Below, one piece after another: positions 35,918 to 45,745 of a stretch of DNA of 64,000 nucleotides; positions within the stretch are counted from its first letter, which is position 1; each line of letters opens with the position of its first letter. The notes beneath the pieces are model-generated. The model saw nothing but the letters and a program-made list of their open reading frames with translations. It did not search any database and was not told the origin of the DNA. The translations under genes and the position numbers were made by a program. Location: positions 17,963-81,962 of the forward strand of contig CALKTH010000003.1 in assembly GCA_937997485.1 (NCBI GenBank). The letters are read 5' to 3'. This stretch comes from an uncultured Acidimicrobiales bacterium. GTDB lineage: Bacteria > Actinomycetota > Acidimicrobiia > Acidimicrobiales > SZUA-35.

Positions 35918-35986
35918 ATATGCAACTTGTGAATTGCATATCAGCTCGAGTGGGCGTACGTTGTCATGCAACTCCCCAATTGCATG
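35918..35986 (+). promoter_or_regulatory. two matching palindromic operators before clpP
   Basis: Site 1 is ATATGCAA-N8-TTGCATAT (35918-35941) and site 2 is CATGCAA-N8-TTGCATG (35965-35986). The shared core ATGCAA-N8-TTGCAT occurs twice with centres 46 bp apart, ending 15 bp before the clpP ATG. The right arm of site 1 (TTGCAT, 35934-35939) and TACGTT (35957-35962) are 17 bp apart and could be a weak -35/-10 pair, which would place site 2 at the transcription start. This is the pattern of a dimeric repressor or activator acting on clpP. The regulator is not identifiable. Confidence 0.6.
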
Positions 35987-36001
35987 AAAGCGAGGCCAGA
36001 C

Positions 36002-36640
36002 ATGAGCGGCTACTTGGTACCAACGGTGTTGGAGCAGACCTCTCGGGGTGAGCGGTCCTTTGATCTCTACTCACGCTTGCTCTCGGATCGGGTCGTGTTC
36101 CTCGGCACACAGGTGGACGACGCGAGCGCCAACCTCGTGATCGGCCAGCTCCTTCACCTCGCAGCCGAGGATCCCGAGAAGGACATCCAGCTCTTCATCA
36201 ATTCGCCCGGAGGCTCTGTGACCGCTGGCTTCGGGATCTACGACACCATGCAGTACATCCAACCAGACGTCTCCACGATCTGCGTCGGCCAGGCAGCCAG
36301 CTGGTCTGCCGTCCTTCTCGCCGCGGGAGCGCCTGGCAAGCGGCTCACGCTGCCCAACGCGCGGGTGCTCATACATCAGCCACACGGCGGCGCCGAGGGC
36401 CAGACCACCGACTTGTCGATCCAGGTCTCCGAGATCCAGCACGCCCGCAAACGCATCGAAGAGATCCTCGCCTTCCACACCGGCCAACCCGAGGAGCGAA
36501 TCAGCGCCGACATCGAACGGGACTACATCCTGCGAGGCAAAGACGCCGTGGCGTACGGGCTCGTGGATGAAGTGATCCACAAGCTTCAACCCATCCGAGA
36601 ACCGCAGCCTGAGCCCGAGCCAGCCGGCTTCACGAACTGA
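36002..36640 (+). CDS. clpP: ATP-dependent Clp protease proteolytic subunit
   Basis: A 212-residue serine peptidase that forms the barrel of the Clp protease. Ser100 ([15 protein letters not shown]), His125 (VLIHQPHGG) and Asp174 ([21 protein letters not shown]) form a complete triad. The residues after the catalytic Ser are WSA rather than the usual MGA, as in the extra ClpP paralogues of actinobacteria. No Clp ATPase or second clpP lies next to it, so it is probably an accessory, separately controlled copy. ATG at 36002 is preceded by GAGG. Two palindromic operators lie just upstream. The methyltransferase gene starts one base after its stop. Confidence 0.95.
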   Translation: MSGYLVPTVLEQTSRGERSFDLYSRLLSDRVVFLGTQVDDASANLVIGQLLHLAAEDPEKDIQLFINSPGGSVTAGFGIYDTMQYIQPDVSTICVGQAASWSAVLLAAGAPGKRLTLPNARVLIHQPHGGAEGQTTDLSIQVSEIQHARKRIEEILAFHTGQPEERISADIERDYILRGKDAVAYGLVDEVIHKLQPIREPQPEPEPAGFTN

Positions 36641-36641
36641 C

Positions 36642-37355
36642 ATGAGCGACCGCGCTTCTCACGACGGCGTTCCCGACAACAGCGCTCCCTACGATGCCGT
36701 AGCCGACTGGTACGAGACAGCGTTTCTTGTCGCCCAGCGCTCGATGGGGCGGGACGGGTTCGCCGATTCGCTGGGCATCGATCAGGGTCTCGTCGAGTTG
36801 CTGGGCGAGGGTTCCGGGCCGTGCCTCGAGGTCGGTTGTGGCACCGGGATCTACGCTGAACGCGTTCGCCAGCTCGGATGGAGCCCGGTCGGTGTCGATC
36901 TCTCGATGGGCATGCTTCGCTACGGCGTCGGGCGGGAGCCTGCGGCGCTCGGCGACGCCCGCCACCTTCCGCTCCCGGATGGTGCCGTTCCCGCCGCCAC
37001 CGCCGTGATGGTGCACACCGACATGCCCGACTACCCAGCGGTCCTGCGAGAAACGTATCGAGTGCTGCGCCCGGGCGGCATCTTCGTGCACATCGGCGTG
37101 CATCCCTGCTTCTGCGGCGGGTTCGCCAATCGTTCGAACCCGGCGGCGGTGGTCATCGAGCCTGGCTATCTGGACGGGCGATGGACCACCGACTCCTGGA
37201 CGAATCAGGGCCTGCGAGACAAGGTCGGCGCGACTCACTGGCCAATTGCTGACCTGCTTGCCATGACGACCGAAGCCGGCTTCGAGCTCGAGGCATTCCG
37301 AGAAGGCGGCGCGCCGGCTCCGATCACCTTTTCCTTCCGGGCGGCGAAGTCATGA
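36642..37355 (+). CDS. class I SAM-dependent methyltransferase
   Basis: A 237-residue enzyme of the Methyltransf_11 type. The SAM-binding motif I is LEVGCGTGIYAERV, with the acidic residue ending strand 2 in PVGVDLSMGML and motif III ALGDARHLPLPDGAV. The post-motif YRVLRPGGIFVHIG is also typical. The substrate is unknown. Its ATG is one base after the clpP stop codon, so it is translated from the same mRNA and shares the palindromic operators. Confidence 0.9.
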   Translation: MSDRASHDGVPDNSAPYDAVADWYETAFLVAQRSMGRDGFADSLGIDQGLVELLGEGSGPCLEVGCGTGIYAERVRQLGWSPVGVDLSMGMLRYGVGREPAALGDARHLPLPDGAVPAATAVMVHTDMPDYPAVLRETYRVLRPGGIFVHIGVHPCFCGGFANRSNPAAVVIEPGYLDGRWTTDSWTNQGLRDKVGATHWPIADLLAMTTEAGFELEAFREGGAPAPITFSFRAAKS

Positions 37356-37385
37356 GGAGGGGACATCAGCGGGGCTCGCTCCAGC

Positions 37386-40300
37386 TCAGCGAAGGATGGG
37401 ACCCTTGTATCCCTGAGCGAAGCCGTGAGCGATCATGAGATCTCGCACGCCCGGGTGTTCGGCAGGTGGGTCGCCGTTGATCTTCTGGATCTCGATCCGC
37501 TTCAGCCGACGCTGGCGCACCAGCTGAGCCAGCGCATCAACCCACTCCGGATCTTCCTCCGCTCCATCGAACAGCGTGATGCTCCGAGCGCCGCGCTCCA
37601 GAAACACGAGTGGTCGACCGCCCTTGAGCACGACGTAGGAACCGAGCGCTCGAGAAGGACGGCCAGAGGTCTCCGGCCACGGGATCGCGGCCCCGTAGGG
37701 TTGCGCCGGATCGGCGGCGGCCAAGAGCACGACCTGCTCTGGCGTTTCATCGCCCGCCGTTCGTCGTCCGTCTCGCAAACGATCGACAGCTCCCGGCAAT
37801 GCGAACTGGGCGGCGCCGAGCCCCGTCACGAAGTAGCCGCGACGGACCTGTCCTCGTTCTTCCAGCTCCTTGAGCACGGGATACACGCCAGCGAATCCCC
37901 CCTGCTGCCCCTCAGCCAACGCCATTTCTCTGGTCAGCACCCCGTAACGCTCGAGGAGCTGCATGGCCGTGGTGTGCTTCTGCTCAGTGGGCGTGATGGC
38001 CGGGAGGCGCAGCGGCGCCACAAGCGACCAGCGGCCCGTGCCGGCTGGCGGGCCCAGACGCGAGAGTTGTCGAAGGTTTGGCCGACGAGCGGCGGATCGG
38101 CTCCCGCGGCTCGATGCCTTCTTGGGAGAGGCTCCGCTGACCAACGCCCGGAGCGGGGTGAGTGAGTCGTTCGTGACCTCGCCACCCCAGACCAGATCCC
38201 ACAGCGCGGTCAGAACAGAGGAGTCGCTGTAGTCGAAGCCGCCCTCCTGGGCTGCCGCGACCAGATCGCTCCAGAAGACGGCGCCACGGGCAGTAAGGCA
38301 GGCTCGAAGCGCATCGTGGAGCTCGCCCTCCACCGGATCGCTTGGTTCGGGGATCAGTGCCGGGGCCTGGTCTCGCCACACCAGACGAACGCGACCGTCC
38401 GCCGCACCGGATGACCCTGCACCAACCCAAACAACCTCACCCGCGGTGAGCAGCGTGTCCAGATCCGATGCCGAATACGAACGGACTCGCGACGGAATGA
38501 TGTCGACTTCCAGTGCAGAGGCTGGGAGGGCAGCGCCCTGGATGGTGGTGATCACCTCGGCCAATCCATCAACCCCTCGGTTCGACGAGTTGACGTGCTG
38601 CCACTCGGGGAGGAAGCGGGCGAGCACGTCCTGTTCGACGGGCTCGACCTCCTTGCGAAGCGCGGCGAGCGAACGCCTGCGCAACACCCGAAGCACTTCG
38701 TTGTGGCACCACTCCCGCTCGATGCCGTCTGGGCGGAACTCACCCCGCACGATCCGGCCCTGTCGTTCGAGCTCGCGCAAGCCGGTCTCGGCCCGCTCGG
38801 GCTCGATGCCGTAGCGGGCAGCCACCTCTCGGGTGAGGAACGGGCCGTGAGTACGGGCGTAGCGAGTGAGAAGATCGCCGAGCGGGTCGTCGACGGAATC
38901 AGTGAAAGCTTGCGGAAGCCCTTGCGGCAGGGCAACACCGAGCGCGTCGCGTAGGCGCGACGCGTCTTCGGCCGCTGCAATCCGGGTCTCGCCGCCAACG
39001 GCGACCTCAATTGCTCGGCGATCGACGAGCAATTCGCTGACCGTGACCTCGGCGTTCAGCGCATCGACACGATCCGCCACTTCCGCCAACGTAAGCGGTC
39101 CCAACCATCGGAGAAGATCCTCGACGTGGTCGACGGTCTTTGCCTTCCAGTTGTCGAGCGTTCGCTGCAACTCGTGTTCGAGCAGCTGCAAGACGTCGGG
39201 ATCGAGGAGCTCACGAAGCTCCTCGGCCCCCAGCAGGTCTCGGAGAAGCTCGCGATCGAGGGAGAGGGCGGCCGCTCGCCTCTCGGCGAGCGGCGCATCG
39301 CCGGCGTACATGTATTGAGCGATCCAACCGAAGAGCAACGACGAGGCCATCGGAGAGGCAGTGTCAGTATCGATCGAAACGACCTTCACCTTCCGAGAGC
39401 GAAGATCTCCCAGCACCTCACGAAGCGCCGGCAAGTCGAACACATCGTTCACACACTCACGAGTCGTCTCCAGCAGGATCGGAAAGCTCGGGTACTTGGC
39501 GGCGACGGCCAACAGATCGGCCGCTTTCTGCCGTTGCTGCCACAGCGGTGTGCGCCGATCAGGACGCAAACGGGGCAGCAGGAGCGCCCGAGCAGCACAC
39601 TCCCGGAATCGAGAGGCAAACATGGCAGAGTTCGGAAGCTGAGTCACCAGCAGTTCGTCGAGCTCATCGGGGTCGATCAGCAGTTCGTCGACCGGAAGGT
39701 GGTCGACTGCTTCCGGGAGCCGGACCACAATGCCGTCATCGCTCCACATGAGTTCGACGTCCCATCCGAGCTGCTCGGCCAGACGGTGCTGGAGCGCCAT
39801 CCCCCAGGGGGCATGCACCTGGGCGCCGAACGGGCTGAGGATGCAGACTCGCCAATCGCCGATCTCGTCTCGGAAGCGTTCGACGATGATCGTGCGGTCG
39901 GTTGGCAGCTTGCCGGCGCAGGCTTCCTGCTGTTCCTCGAAGTAGAGGAGCAGGTTCTCTGCCGCCAGGTCGTCGAGCCCGTTGCGGGTTTGCAGCCGTT
40001 CCCGGGCCGCGTCTCGCTCCATCGATGAGATCTCGCGGATGAACGCTCCCATTGCTCGGCCCAGCTCGAGCGGGCGCCCCGGACCGTCGCCATGCCAGAA
40101 CGGCATCTTGCCTGGCTGCCCTGGAGCGGGCGTGACAACCACACGTTCGTGGGTGATGTCCTCGATGCGCCAGGTGCTCGCGCCGAGCAGAAACGTTTCG
40201 CCTGGCCGGCTCTCGTAGACCATCTCCTCGTCGAGCTCGCCCACCCGAGTGCCATCCGGCAGAAAAACCCCATACAGCCCGCGATCGGGGATGGTTCCGC

Positions 40301-41906
40301 CGCTGGTAACGGCCAGCCGCTGTGCCCCGGGTCGACCCCGAAGAACGCCCTCGACTCGGTCCCAATTCAGGCGGGGGCGAAGTTCGGCGAATTCGTCGGA
40401 CGGGTAACGGCCGGAGAGCAGATCGAGCACGTTGTTGACGGCCTCGTCGCTGAGCTCGGCGAAGTTGGCGGCACCCCGCATCATCGTGATCAGCTCGTCG
40501 ACCGGCCAGTCATCGAGGGCGCACGCCGCCACGATCTGTTGGGCCAAGACATCGAGCGGATTGCGGGGATACCGCGTTTCCTCGATGAGCCCTTCCTGCA
40601 TTCGCTCGACGACGACGGCAGCTTCGACCAGATCAGAACGATGCTTGGGGAAGAACTTGCCCACGCTGGGCGCACCAACCTGGTGACCGGCTCGACCGAT
40701 GCGCTGCAGCCCGCGGCTCACAGCTCCCGGCGACTCGACTTGGACGACAAGATCGACTGCCCCCATGTCGATGCCGAGCTCGAGGGATGAAGTTGCGACA
40801 AGACCTTTGAGCGTGCCCCGCTTCAACTCGTCTTCGATGAGCAGCCGTTGCTCTCGAGAAAGGGAGCCGTGGTGAGCTTTGACGAGTTCGGTTCCTGGGG
40901 GCGGCGGCTTACCTTCTGCTTCAGCGGATCGGTTCTCGTCGTCAATCGCAAGCTCGTTCAGTCGAGTCGCCAATCGCTCCGCCAGGCGGCGGGCGTTGAC
41001 GAACACGATCGTGCTCTTGTGCTCTTGGATGAGATCGAGCAGCCGCGGGTGCATCGACGGCCAGATGCTGCGCCGAACCGGTCCGGCGGCGGCAGGGCCC
41101 GACATCGGTTCGTCGGCGACGACCTCGCCAAGGCGCCCCATGTCTTCAACGGGAACGATGACTTCGACGTCGAGCTGCTTTCGCACGCCAGCGTCGACAA
41201 TGGTGACCGGGCGCGGTCGGCGCTCGGCGTCGTACCCACCAAGGAAGCGGGCGATCTCTTCCAACGGGCGCTGGGTCGCCGAAAGCCCGATGCGCTGAGG
41301 AGGCTTCTCGGTCACCTGCTCCAGCCGCTCCAGCGTGACCGCCATGTGTGCCCCACGTTTGGTCGCCGCCAGCGCGTGGATCTCGTCGATGATGACGGTT
41401 TCCACTCCAGCCAGCGTTTCCCGCACCTTCGAGGTGAGCATGAGGTACAGCGACTCAGGTGTGGTGATCAGGAGGTCTGGCGGGTGCCGAGCCAGTTGCC
41501 GACGCTCTTCGGTGGAGGTGTCGCCCGTACGGAGGGCGACCTGCGGCTCGTTGAATGGCTCGCCGAGCCGTTCCGCTGCCAAGCGAATGCCCTGGAGAGG
41601 GCCGCGCAGGTTCTTCTCGACATCCACGGCCAAGGCGCGAAGCGGCGAGATGTAGAGGATTCGGGTTCGCTTGTTCTTGTCTTCAGGTGGCGGCGAGCTG
41701 GTCAGCTCATTCAGGCCCCAGAAGAACGCCGAGAGGGTCTTACCTGACCCGGTCGGAGCCAGAATGAGCGTGTGGTCACCGGCGGCAATGCGAGGCCAGC
41801 CCTGCTCCTGCGGAGGCGTGGGCGATGCGAACGTTGTCCGGAACCACTCAGCTGCCGGCGCGCTGAACCCATGCAGCGCTGCCGGCAACTCCGCGGATGA
41901 GACCAT
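37386..41906 (-). CDS. lhr: Lhr family ATP-dependent helicase
   Basis: A 1506-residue helicase close to the length of the long Lhr proteins (about 1500). Motif I APTGSGKT is at residues 50-57, followed by DEIH (motif II), SAT (motif III) and QRIGRAGH (motif VI), then the winged-helix and Lhr-core domains and a long C-terminal region. Lhr proteins translocate 3' to 5' on single-stranded DNA and act in DNA repair, in mycobacteria within the damage response. All core motifs are present. It is a monocistronic-looking gene converging on the methyltransferase gene. Confidence 0.95.
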   Translation of the reverse strand: MVSSAELPAALHGFSAPAAEWFRTTFASPTPPQEQGWPRIAAGDHTLILAPTGSGKTLSAFFWGLNELTSSPPPEDKNKRTRILYISPLRALAVDVEKNLRGPLQGIRLAAERLGEPFNEPQVALRTGDTSTEERRQLARHPPDLLITTPESLYLMLTSKVRETLAGVETVIIDEIHALAATKRGAHMAVTLERLEQVTEKPPQRIGLSATQRPLEEIARFLGGYDAERRPRPVTIVDAGVRKQLDVEVIVPVEDMGRLGEVVADEPMSGPAAAGPVRRSIWPSMHPRLLDLIQEHKSTIVFVNARRLAERLATRLNELAIDDENRSAEAEGKPPPPGTELVKAHHGSLSREQRLLIEDELKRGTLKGLVATSSLELGIDMGAVDLVVQVESPGAVSRGLQRIGRAGHQVGAPSVGKFFPKHRSDLVEAAVVVERMQEGLIEETRYPRNPLDVLAQQIVAACALDDWPVDELITMMRGAANFAELSDEAVNNVLDLLSGRYPSDEFAELRPRLNWDRVEGVLRGRPGAQRLAVTSGGTIPDRGLYGVFLPDGTRVGELDEEMVYESRPGETFLLGASTWRIEDITHERVVVTPAPGQPGKMPFWHGDGPGRPLELGRAMGAFIREISSMERDAARERLQTRNGLDDLAAENLLLYFEEQQEACAGKLPTDRTIIVERFRDEIGDWRVCILSPFGAQVHAPWGMALQHRLAEQLGWDVELMWSDDGIVVRLPEAVDHLPVDELLIDPDELDELLVTQLPNSAMFASRFRECAARALLLPRLRPDRRTPLWQQRQKAADLLAVAAKYPSFPILLETTRECVNDVFDLPALREVLGDLRSRKVKVVSIDTDTASPMASSLLFGWIAQYMYAGDAPLAERRAAALSLDRELLRDLLGAEELRELLDPDVLQLLEHELQRTLDNWKAKTVDHVEDLLRWLGPLTLAEVADRVDALNAEVTVSELLVDRRAIEVAVGGETRIAAAEDASRLRDALGVALPQGLPQAFTDSVDDPLGDLLTRYARTHGPFLTREVAARYGIEPERAETGLRELERQGRIVRGEFRPDGIEREWCHNEVLRVLRRRSLAALRKEVEPVEQDVLARFLPEWQHVNSSNRGVDGLAEVITTIQGAALPASALEVDIIPSRVRSYSASDLDTLLTAGEVVWVGAGSSGAADGRVRLVWRDQAPALIPEPSDPVEGELHDALRACLTARGAVFWSDLVAAAQEGGFDYSDSSVLTALWDLVWGGEVTNDSLTPLRALVSGASPKKASSRGSRSAARRPNLRQLSRLGPPAGTGRWSLVAPLRLPAITPTEQKHTTAMQLLERYGVLTREMALAEGQQGGFAGVYPVLKELEERGQVRRGYFVTGLGAAQFALPGAVDRLRDGRRTAGDETPEQVVLLAAADPAQPYGAAIPWPETSGRPSRALGSYVVLKGGRPLVFLERGARSITLFDGAEEDPEWVDALAQLVRQRRLKRIEIQKINGDPPAEHPGVRDLMIAHGFAQGYKGPILR

Positions 41907-41984
41907 CGCACCACCGTACTCAGGTGCTGTGACACCGCCCGAGCCCAGCCAAGGACAGCCTCAAGGAAGCCCGTGGCATCAACC

Positions 41985-42482
41985 TCAGCCGAGGTTGATC
42001 ACCGTGACGTTCTCGACCACCCCATCGCCGCCCTCAAAGGAGGGCTGGAGACTGACGGATGCGCTGAGGAACCCGCCGTCTTCCGTCTCACCGAAGAAGG
42101 TGATCGTGCGGGCGTCATTGATGGTTGCCTCTGAGCGTTCGAGCGCTGGCGCTTTCACCGCAAGTCGAGGCTCGAGGGCGTCGGCCATCTCGTCGACTCG
42201 GTCGCCCTCGACGTGTCCGCTGATTGTGCAGGATTCGCCAAACTCAACGGCCTTGGCCACGACGAACTCGACGGGCAGCTCCAAGAACCCGGCGCATTGA
42301 GGAAGATCGCCAGGCGCCGCCGGCGTGGCGGGAGCGTCCTCGACTGGGGCTTCGTCTGCCGGCGCTTCCGTGATGACGGTCTCCACCGCGTCCGGCGCCT
42401 CAAGCACGTCCTCGTCACCACCTCCACCACATGCTGCGAAAAGCAGACTTCCAGCAGCAACGATCGTCGCGATCTTCTTCAT
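41985..42482 (-). CDS. small lipoprotein of unknown function
   Basis: A 165-residue protein with a lipoprotein signal peptide (MKKIATIVAAGSLLFAAC, lipobox FAAC) followed by a Gly/Asp/Ala/Pro-rich linker. The folded part has two cysteines (LPQCAGF and GESCTISG) and beta-like ends. It is probably an exported lipid-anchored protein. ATG at 42482 has GGAGAG eight bases upstream, which decides the start. No family recognised. Confidence 0.78.
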   Translation of the reverse strand: MKKIATIVAAGSLLFAACGGGGDEDVLEAPDAVETVITEAPADEAPVEDAPATPAAPGDLPQCAGFLELPVEFVVAKAVEFGESCTISGHVEGDRVDEMADALEPRLAVKAPALERSEATINDARTITFFGETEDGGFLSASVSLQPSFEGGDGVVENVTVINLG

Positions 42483-42706
42483 GGTCTCTCCGATGTCTTC
42501 GTAGGGGAAGGACAGACAAGGCCAAGCGGCGGATCGCTGCCGTCGCCCGTGCATCCAGTGGACCGCCATCGTGAAGGCTGATGCGATTCCCCGTCTGTAA
42601 CCGAGATCACGATGCACTCGAAGTCATGTGGGCCTTGACGAGCACCCGCGCCCGACCCGGCGGCGGAATCAGGCACGATGCAGGGGTGACAGCGGACCAT
42701 CAGAAC

Positions 42707-43396
42707 ATGCGTTGGATCGGCCTCTTGGGCGGAATGAGCATCGAGTCATCGATCGGATACGAACGCATCATCACCGACGAGATCAGGCAACGTCGTGGAG
42801 GCACCTCGTCGCCTCGACTGGTTCACCTCGCCGTGGACTTCGCGGAGATCGAGGCGATGCAAGAACAAGGCGACTGGGAAACGGCGGGCCGCGTCATGGC
42901 CGATGGCGCTCGCAGGCTCGAGGCCGCCGGGGCCGAGGTGATTGTGCTGTGCACCAACACCATGCACCGGCTCGCGAACGAGATCACCGACGCCATCACG
43001 GTCCCATTCCTCCACTTGGCCGATGCGACCGCCGATGCGGTGATCACCGCCGGCGTCGAAACGGTCGCGCTCCTCGGTACTCGCTACACGATGGAACAGG
43101 CCTTCTACCGCGAGCGGCTTGAAGCCAAGGGGCTGACCGTGTTGATCCCAGACGAGCCGGATCGCACCACGGTGCACGATGTCATCTACGACGAGCTCGT
43201 CCGAGGCATCATCGAGCCGAACTCTGCGAGTCGCTATCGAGAGATTGCCGCCCGCATGGTCGACCGGGGAGCCGAAGGCGTCATCGCAGGCTGCACCGAG
43301 ATTGAACTGCTCCTGCAACCAAGCGACGTCGCCGTGCCGTACTTCCCCACCACCCGTCTGCACGCACTGGCAGCCGTCGAATTCGCTCTCAACTGA
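42707..43396 (+). CDS. aspartate/glutamate racemase family protein
   Basis: A 229-residue protein with the two-cysteine mechanism of PLP-independent racemases: Cys82 in VLCTNTMH and Cys196 in AGCTEIELL. The N-terminal MRWIGLLGGMSIESS is diagnostic of the aspartate racemase/YgeA branch. It probably racemises Asp, Glu or a related acid. The start could also be GTG at 42686, adding seven residues. It converges on the amidohydrolase gene, with the last 8 bp overlapping. Confidence 0.9.
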   Translation: MRWIGLLGGMSIESSIGYERIITDEIRQRRGGTSSPRLVHLAVDFAEIEAMQEQGDWETAGRVMADGARRLEAAGAEVIVLCTNTMHRLANEITDAITVPFLHLADATADAVITAGVETVALLGTRYTMEQAFYRERLEAKGLTVLIPDEPDRTTVHDVIYDELVRGIIEPNSASRYREIAARMVDRGAEGVIAGCTEIELLLQPSDVAVPYFPTTRLHALAAVEFALN

Positions 43397-44597
43397 CGAG
43401 CTCGCCCGCCTGAAACACGCGGGCGACGCGCGAGCGCATATCGGTCACATCGAGATCGGTTCCGTCGAACACCACAGCGTCAGCGACCTTGCCAACCTCG
43501 AGCGTGCCGACGGTGTCTTCGATGCCCATGAGCTCGGAGGCGACTCGGGTTGAGGCCTCGAGCACCTCGCTTGGCGACATGCCGAGCTCGGCCATCAGCG
43601 CCAGCTCTCGAAGGTTCTGGCCGTGCGGCGTCACGCCCGAATCTGTTCCCATCGCGACCTTGACTCCGGCCGCGATTGCCTTGCTCACGGAATCTCGATG
43701 CACGTCGACAACATTGCGAGCCTTCTCGAGAATGGCCGGGGGCAGATCCACACCTCGATCGGCCGCCTCCAAAACCCCGACCGGAGCGATCAGTGTCGGC
43801 ACGAGATAGGTGCCCGCATCGAGCATCATTTGGATGGCCTCGTCGTCGAGGTAGATGCCGTGTTCAATTGAGCGAATACCGGCCCGGATCGCGTTCTTGA
43901 TGCCGTCGGTGGCCTGTGCGTGGGCCATCACGAAGAGGTGCGCTGCCGATGCCTCAGCAACCAGCACATCCAATTCATCAGCCATGAAGTGGGCGTGCTG
44001 GGGGTCGTCTCGGGGCGAGAGCACGCCACCCGAGGTGCAGACCTTGATGACGTCGGCGCCGGCCCGAATCAGCTCACGCACCTTGCGCCGCATCTCATCG
44101 GGCCCGTCCACGATGCCGTCCGGCCGGCCAGGGTGAGGATCGAGCATGTTGGGCATGTGGGCACCGCAGACCTCCCACGTGTCGCCGTGGCCGCCCGTCT
44201 GCGACAGGATCGAAATCGAGATGTGCATGCGGGGCCCGGCGATCAGGCCGTGCTCCTGCGCCTCCTTCACGCCGAGGTCGGCGCCGCCTGCGTCTCGCAC
44301 AGTGGTGATGCCGCAGTCGAGCGTGCGCCGCATCCGTTCCGCGGCCTGGAAGAAGTTCATCGAGAACGGAGTGCCCGCGTGCGTGTTCGGTCCGAAGTCA
44401 CCATCGGCCATGAAGTGCACGTGGCAATCGAAGAGTCCGGGGAGCACGAGCTGGCCCGAGCAATCGACGACGTCGTCGCCATCAAGCCCGCTGCCGATTT
44501 CGGCCACAAGGCCATCAGCGAACGCCACGTCGGCCAGCGCCGGAGCAGCCCCCGTGCCATCGAAGACCATGCCGTTTGCGAGAACCGTACGAGTCAT
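43389..44597 (-). CDS. metal-dependent amidohydrolase (Xaa-Pro dipeptidase/imidazolonepropionase-like)
   Basis: A 402-residue cytoplasmic hydrolase. The metal-site residues are in place: HVH in LFDCHVHF, Lys in ADVIKVCTSGG, His in VMAHAQ, His in SIEHGIYLDDE and Asp in MGTDSG. The closing beta-sandwich motif TVGTLEVGKVADAVVFDG is present. The subgroup includes dipeptidases and carbamate/organophosphate hydrolases, so the natural substrate is open. ATG at 44597 (MTRTVLANGMVFDG) is the family-like start. A strong inverted repeat lies upstream. Confidence 0.9.
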   Translation of the reverse strand: MTRTVLANGMVFDGTGAAPALADVAFADGLVAEIGSGLDGDDVVDCSGQLVLPGLFDCHVHFMADGDFGPNTHAGTPFSMNFFQAAERMRRTLDCGITTVRDAGGADLGVKEAQEHGLIAGPRMHISISILSQTGGHGDTWEVCGAHMPNMLDPHPGRPDGIVDGPDEMRRKVRELIRAGADVIKVCTSGGVLSPRDDPQHAHFMADELDVLVAEASAAHLFVMAHAQATDGIKNAIRAGIRSIEHGIYLDDEAIQMMLDAGTYLVPTLIAPVGVLEAADRGVDLPPAILEKARNVVDVHRDSVSKAIAAGVKVAMGTDSGVTPHGQNLRELALMAELGMSPSEVLEASTRVASELMGIEDTVGTLEVGKVADAVVFDGTDLDVTDMRSRVARVFQAGELVS

Positions 44598-44651
44598 CCG
44601 CAAAGCGTCCCAGCCCAGCCTCCCGAACGCAACGTGACACGTTCTCTCCCT

Positions 44652-44699
44652 TTCTGCCACCTCGAACTCCGGCTAGAACCGAACTCTGAGGTGGCAGAA
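44652..44699. promoter_or_regulatory. 12-bp inverted repeat in a divergent promoter region
   Basis: TTCTGCCACCTC (44652-44663) and GAGGTGGCAGAA (44688-44699) are perfect inverted arms with a 24-bp spacer. The spacer itself contains a direct repeat CGAACTC. It sits between the divergent amidohydrolase and LLM oxidoreductase genes. It could be an operator shared by both or an mRNA hairpin. Confidence 0.45.
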
Positions 44700-44754
44700 C
44701 GAAACACCTGGCGCCCACACACAGCCGTGCAGCCAGCCGATCTAAGATCCGTCG

Positions 44755-45687
44755 ATGACTACGCCCTTCCGTTTCGGAGTCCAAGCCAAGACCGCCACCT
44801 CTCGCGCTGAGTGGATCGAGCTGGCAAAGAAAGCCGAAGACCTGGGGTATGCCACGCTCACCCTTCCCGATCACTTCGACGGACAGCTCGCTCCCGCCCT
44901 CGCCCTTCAGGCCGCCGCCGACGCCACCACCGCACTTCGTGTTGGCGCGCTCGTGTGGTGCAACGACTACCGGCACCCGGTGGTGTTCGCCAATGAAATG
45001 GCCACCCTCGACCTGCTCTCAGATGGGCGACTCGAGCTCGGCATCGGCGCTGGCTGGATGAAGAGCGACTACGACGCAGCCGGCATGACCTACGACCGGC
45101 CCGGCGTCCGTATCGATCGGATGATCGAGTCGATCAAGATCCTGAAGGGGCTCTTCGGCGAGGGACCGTTCTCGTTCGAAGGCGAGCACTACACCATCAC
45201 CGACCTGGACCTGCAGCCCAAGCCGCTGCAGAAGCCGACCCCACCGTTCCTGATGGGTGGCGGCGGTCCCCGTTTCCTCCGCCTTGCCGGCCAACACGCC
45301 GACATCGTCGGCGTGAACCCCAACCTCCATGCGGGCGTCATCAGTGCCGACACGGCAAGCGACGCCACCGCAGCCAAATACGCGGAGAAGCTCGAGTGGG
45401 TGCGTGAAGGCGCAGGCGAGCGCTTCGATCAGATCGAACTCAACGTTCGGGTCTTCGTCATGATGTTCACCGATGACCGCACCGGAACCGCCGAGATGCT
45501 GGCTCCCGGCATGGGCATGTCAGGAGCTGACGCCCTGCAATCGCCACTCGCTCTGGTCGGCGACACCGAGTCCATGAAAGCCGACCTGCTGGAGCGACGG
45601 GAAACCTACGGCTTCAGCTACATCGGTGTTGGCCCCGACGAGATGGAGCAGTTCGCGCCCGTCGTTGCCGAACTTGCTGGCACATGA
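44755..45687 (+). CDS. LLM-class F420-dependent oxidoreductase (putative)
   Basis: A 310-residue TIM-barrel enzyme of the luciferase-like monooxygenase superfamily. The sequence RFGVQAKTATSRAEWIELAKKAEDLGYATLTLPDHF and GRLELGIGAGWMKSDYDAAGM fits the actinobacterial F420-dependent subgroup rather than FMN-dependent ones. It should oxidise or reduce a small substrate with coenzyme F420, which this lineage would have to make. The substrate is unknown. ATG at 44755. Divergent from the amidohydrolase gene, with which it may share an operator. Confidence 0.9.
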   Translation: MTTPFRFGVQAKTATSRAEWIELAKKAEDLGYATLTLPDHFDGQLAPALALQAAADATTALRVGALVWCNDYRHPVVFANEMATLDLLSDGRLELGIGAGWMKSDYDAAGMTYDRPGVRIDRMIESIKILKGLFGEGPFSFEGEHYTITDLDLQPKPLQKPTPPFLMGGGGPRFLRLAGQHADIVGVNPNLHAGVISADTASDATAAKYAEKLEWVREGAGERFDQIELNVRVFVMMFTDDRTGTAEMLAPGMGMSGADALQSPLALVGDTESMKADLLERRETYGFSYIGVGPDEMEQFAPVVAELAGT

Positions 45688-45745
45688 CGCCTCGCTCGAT
45701 GCGAGGCGGGAACTCTTGCTCTTCCTGGCACGCTGGAGCCTCATC

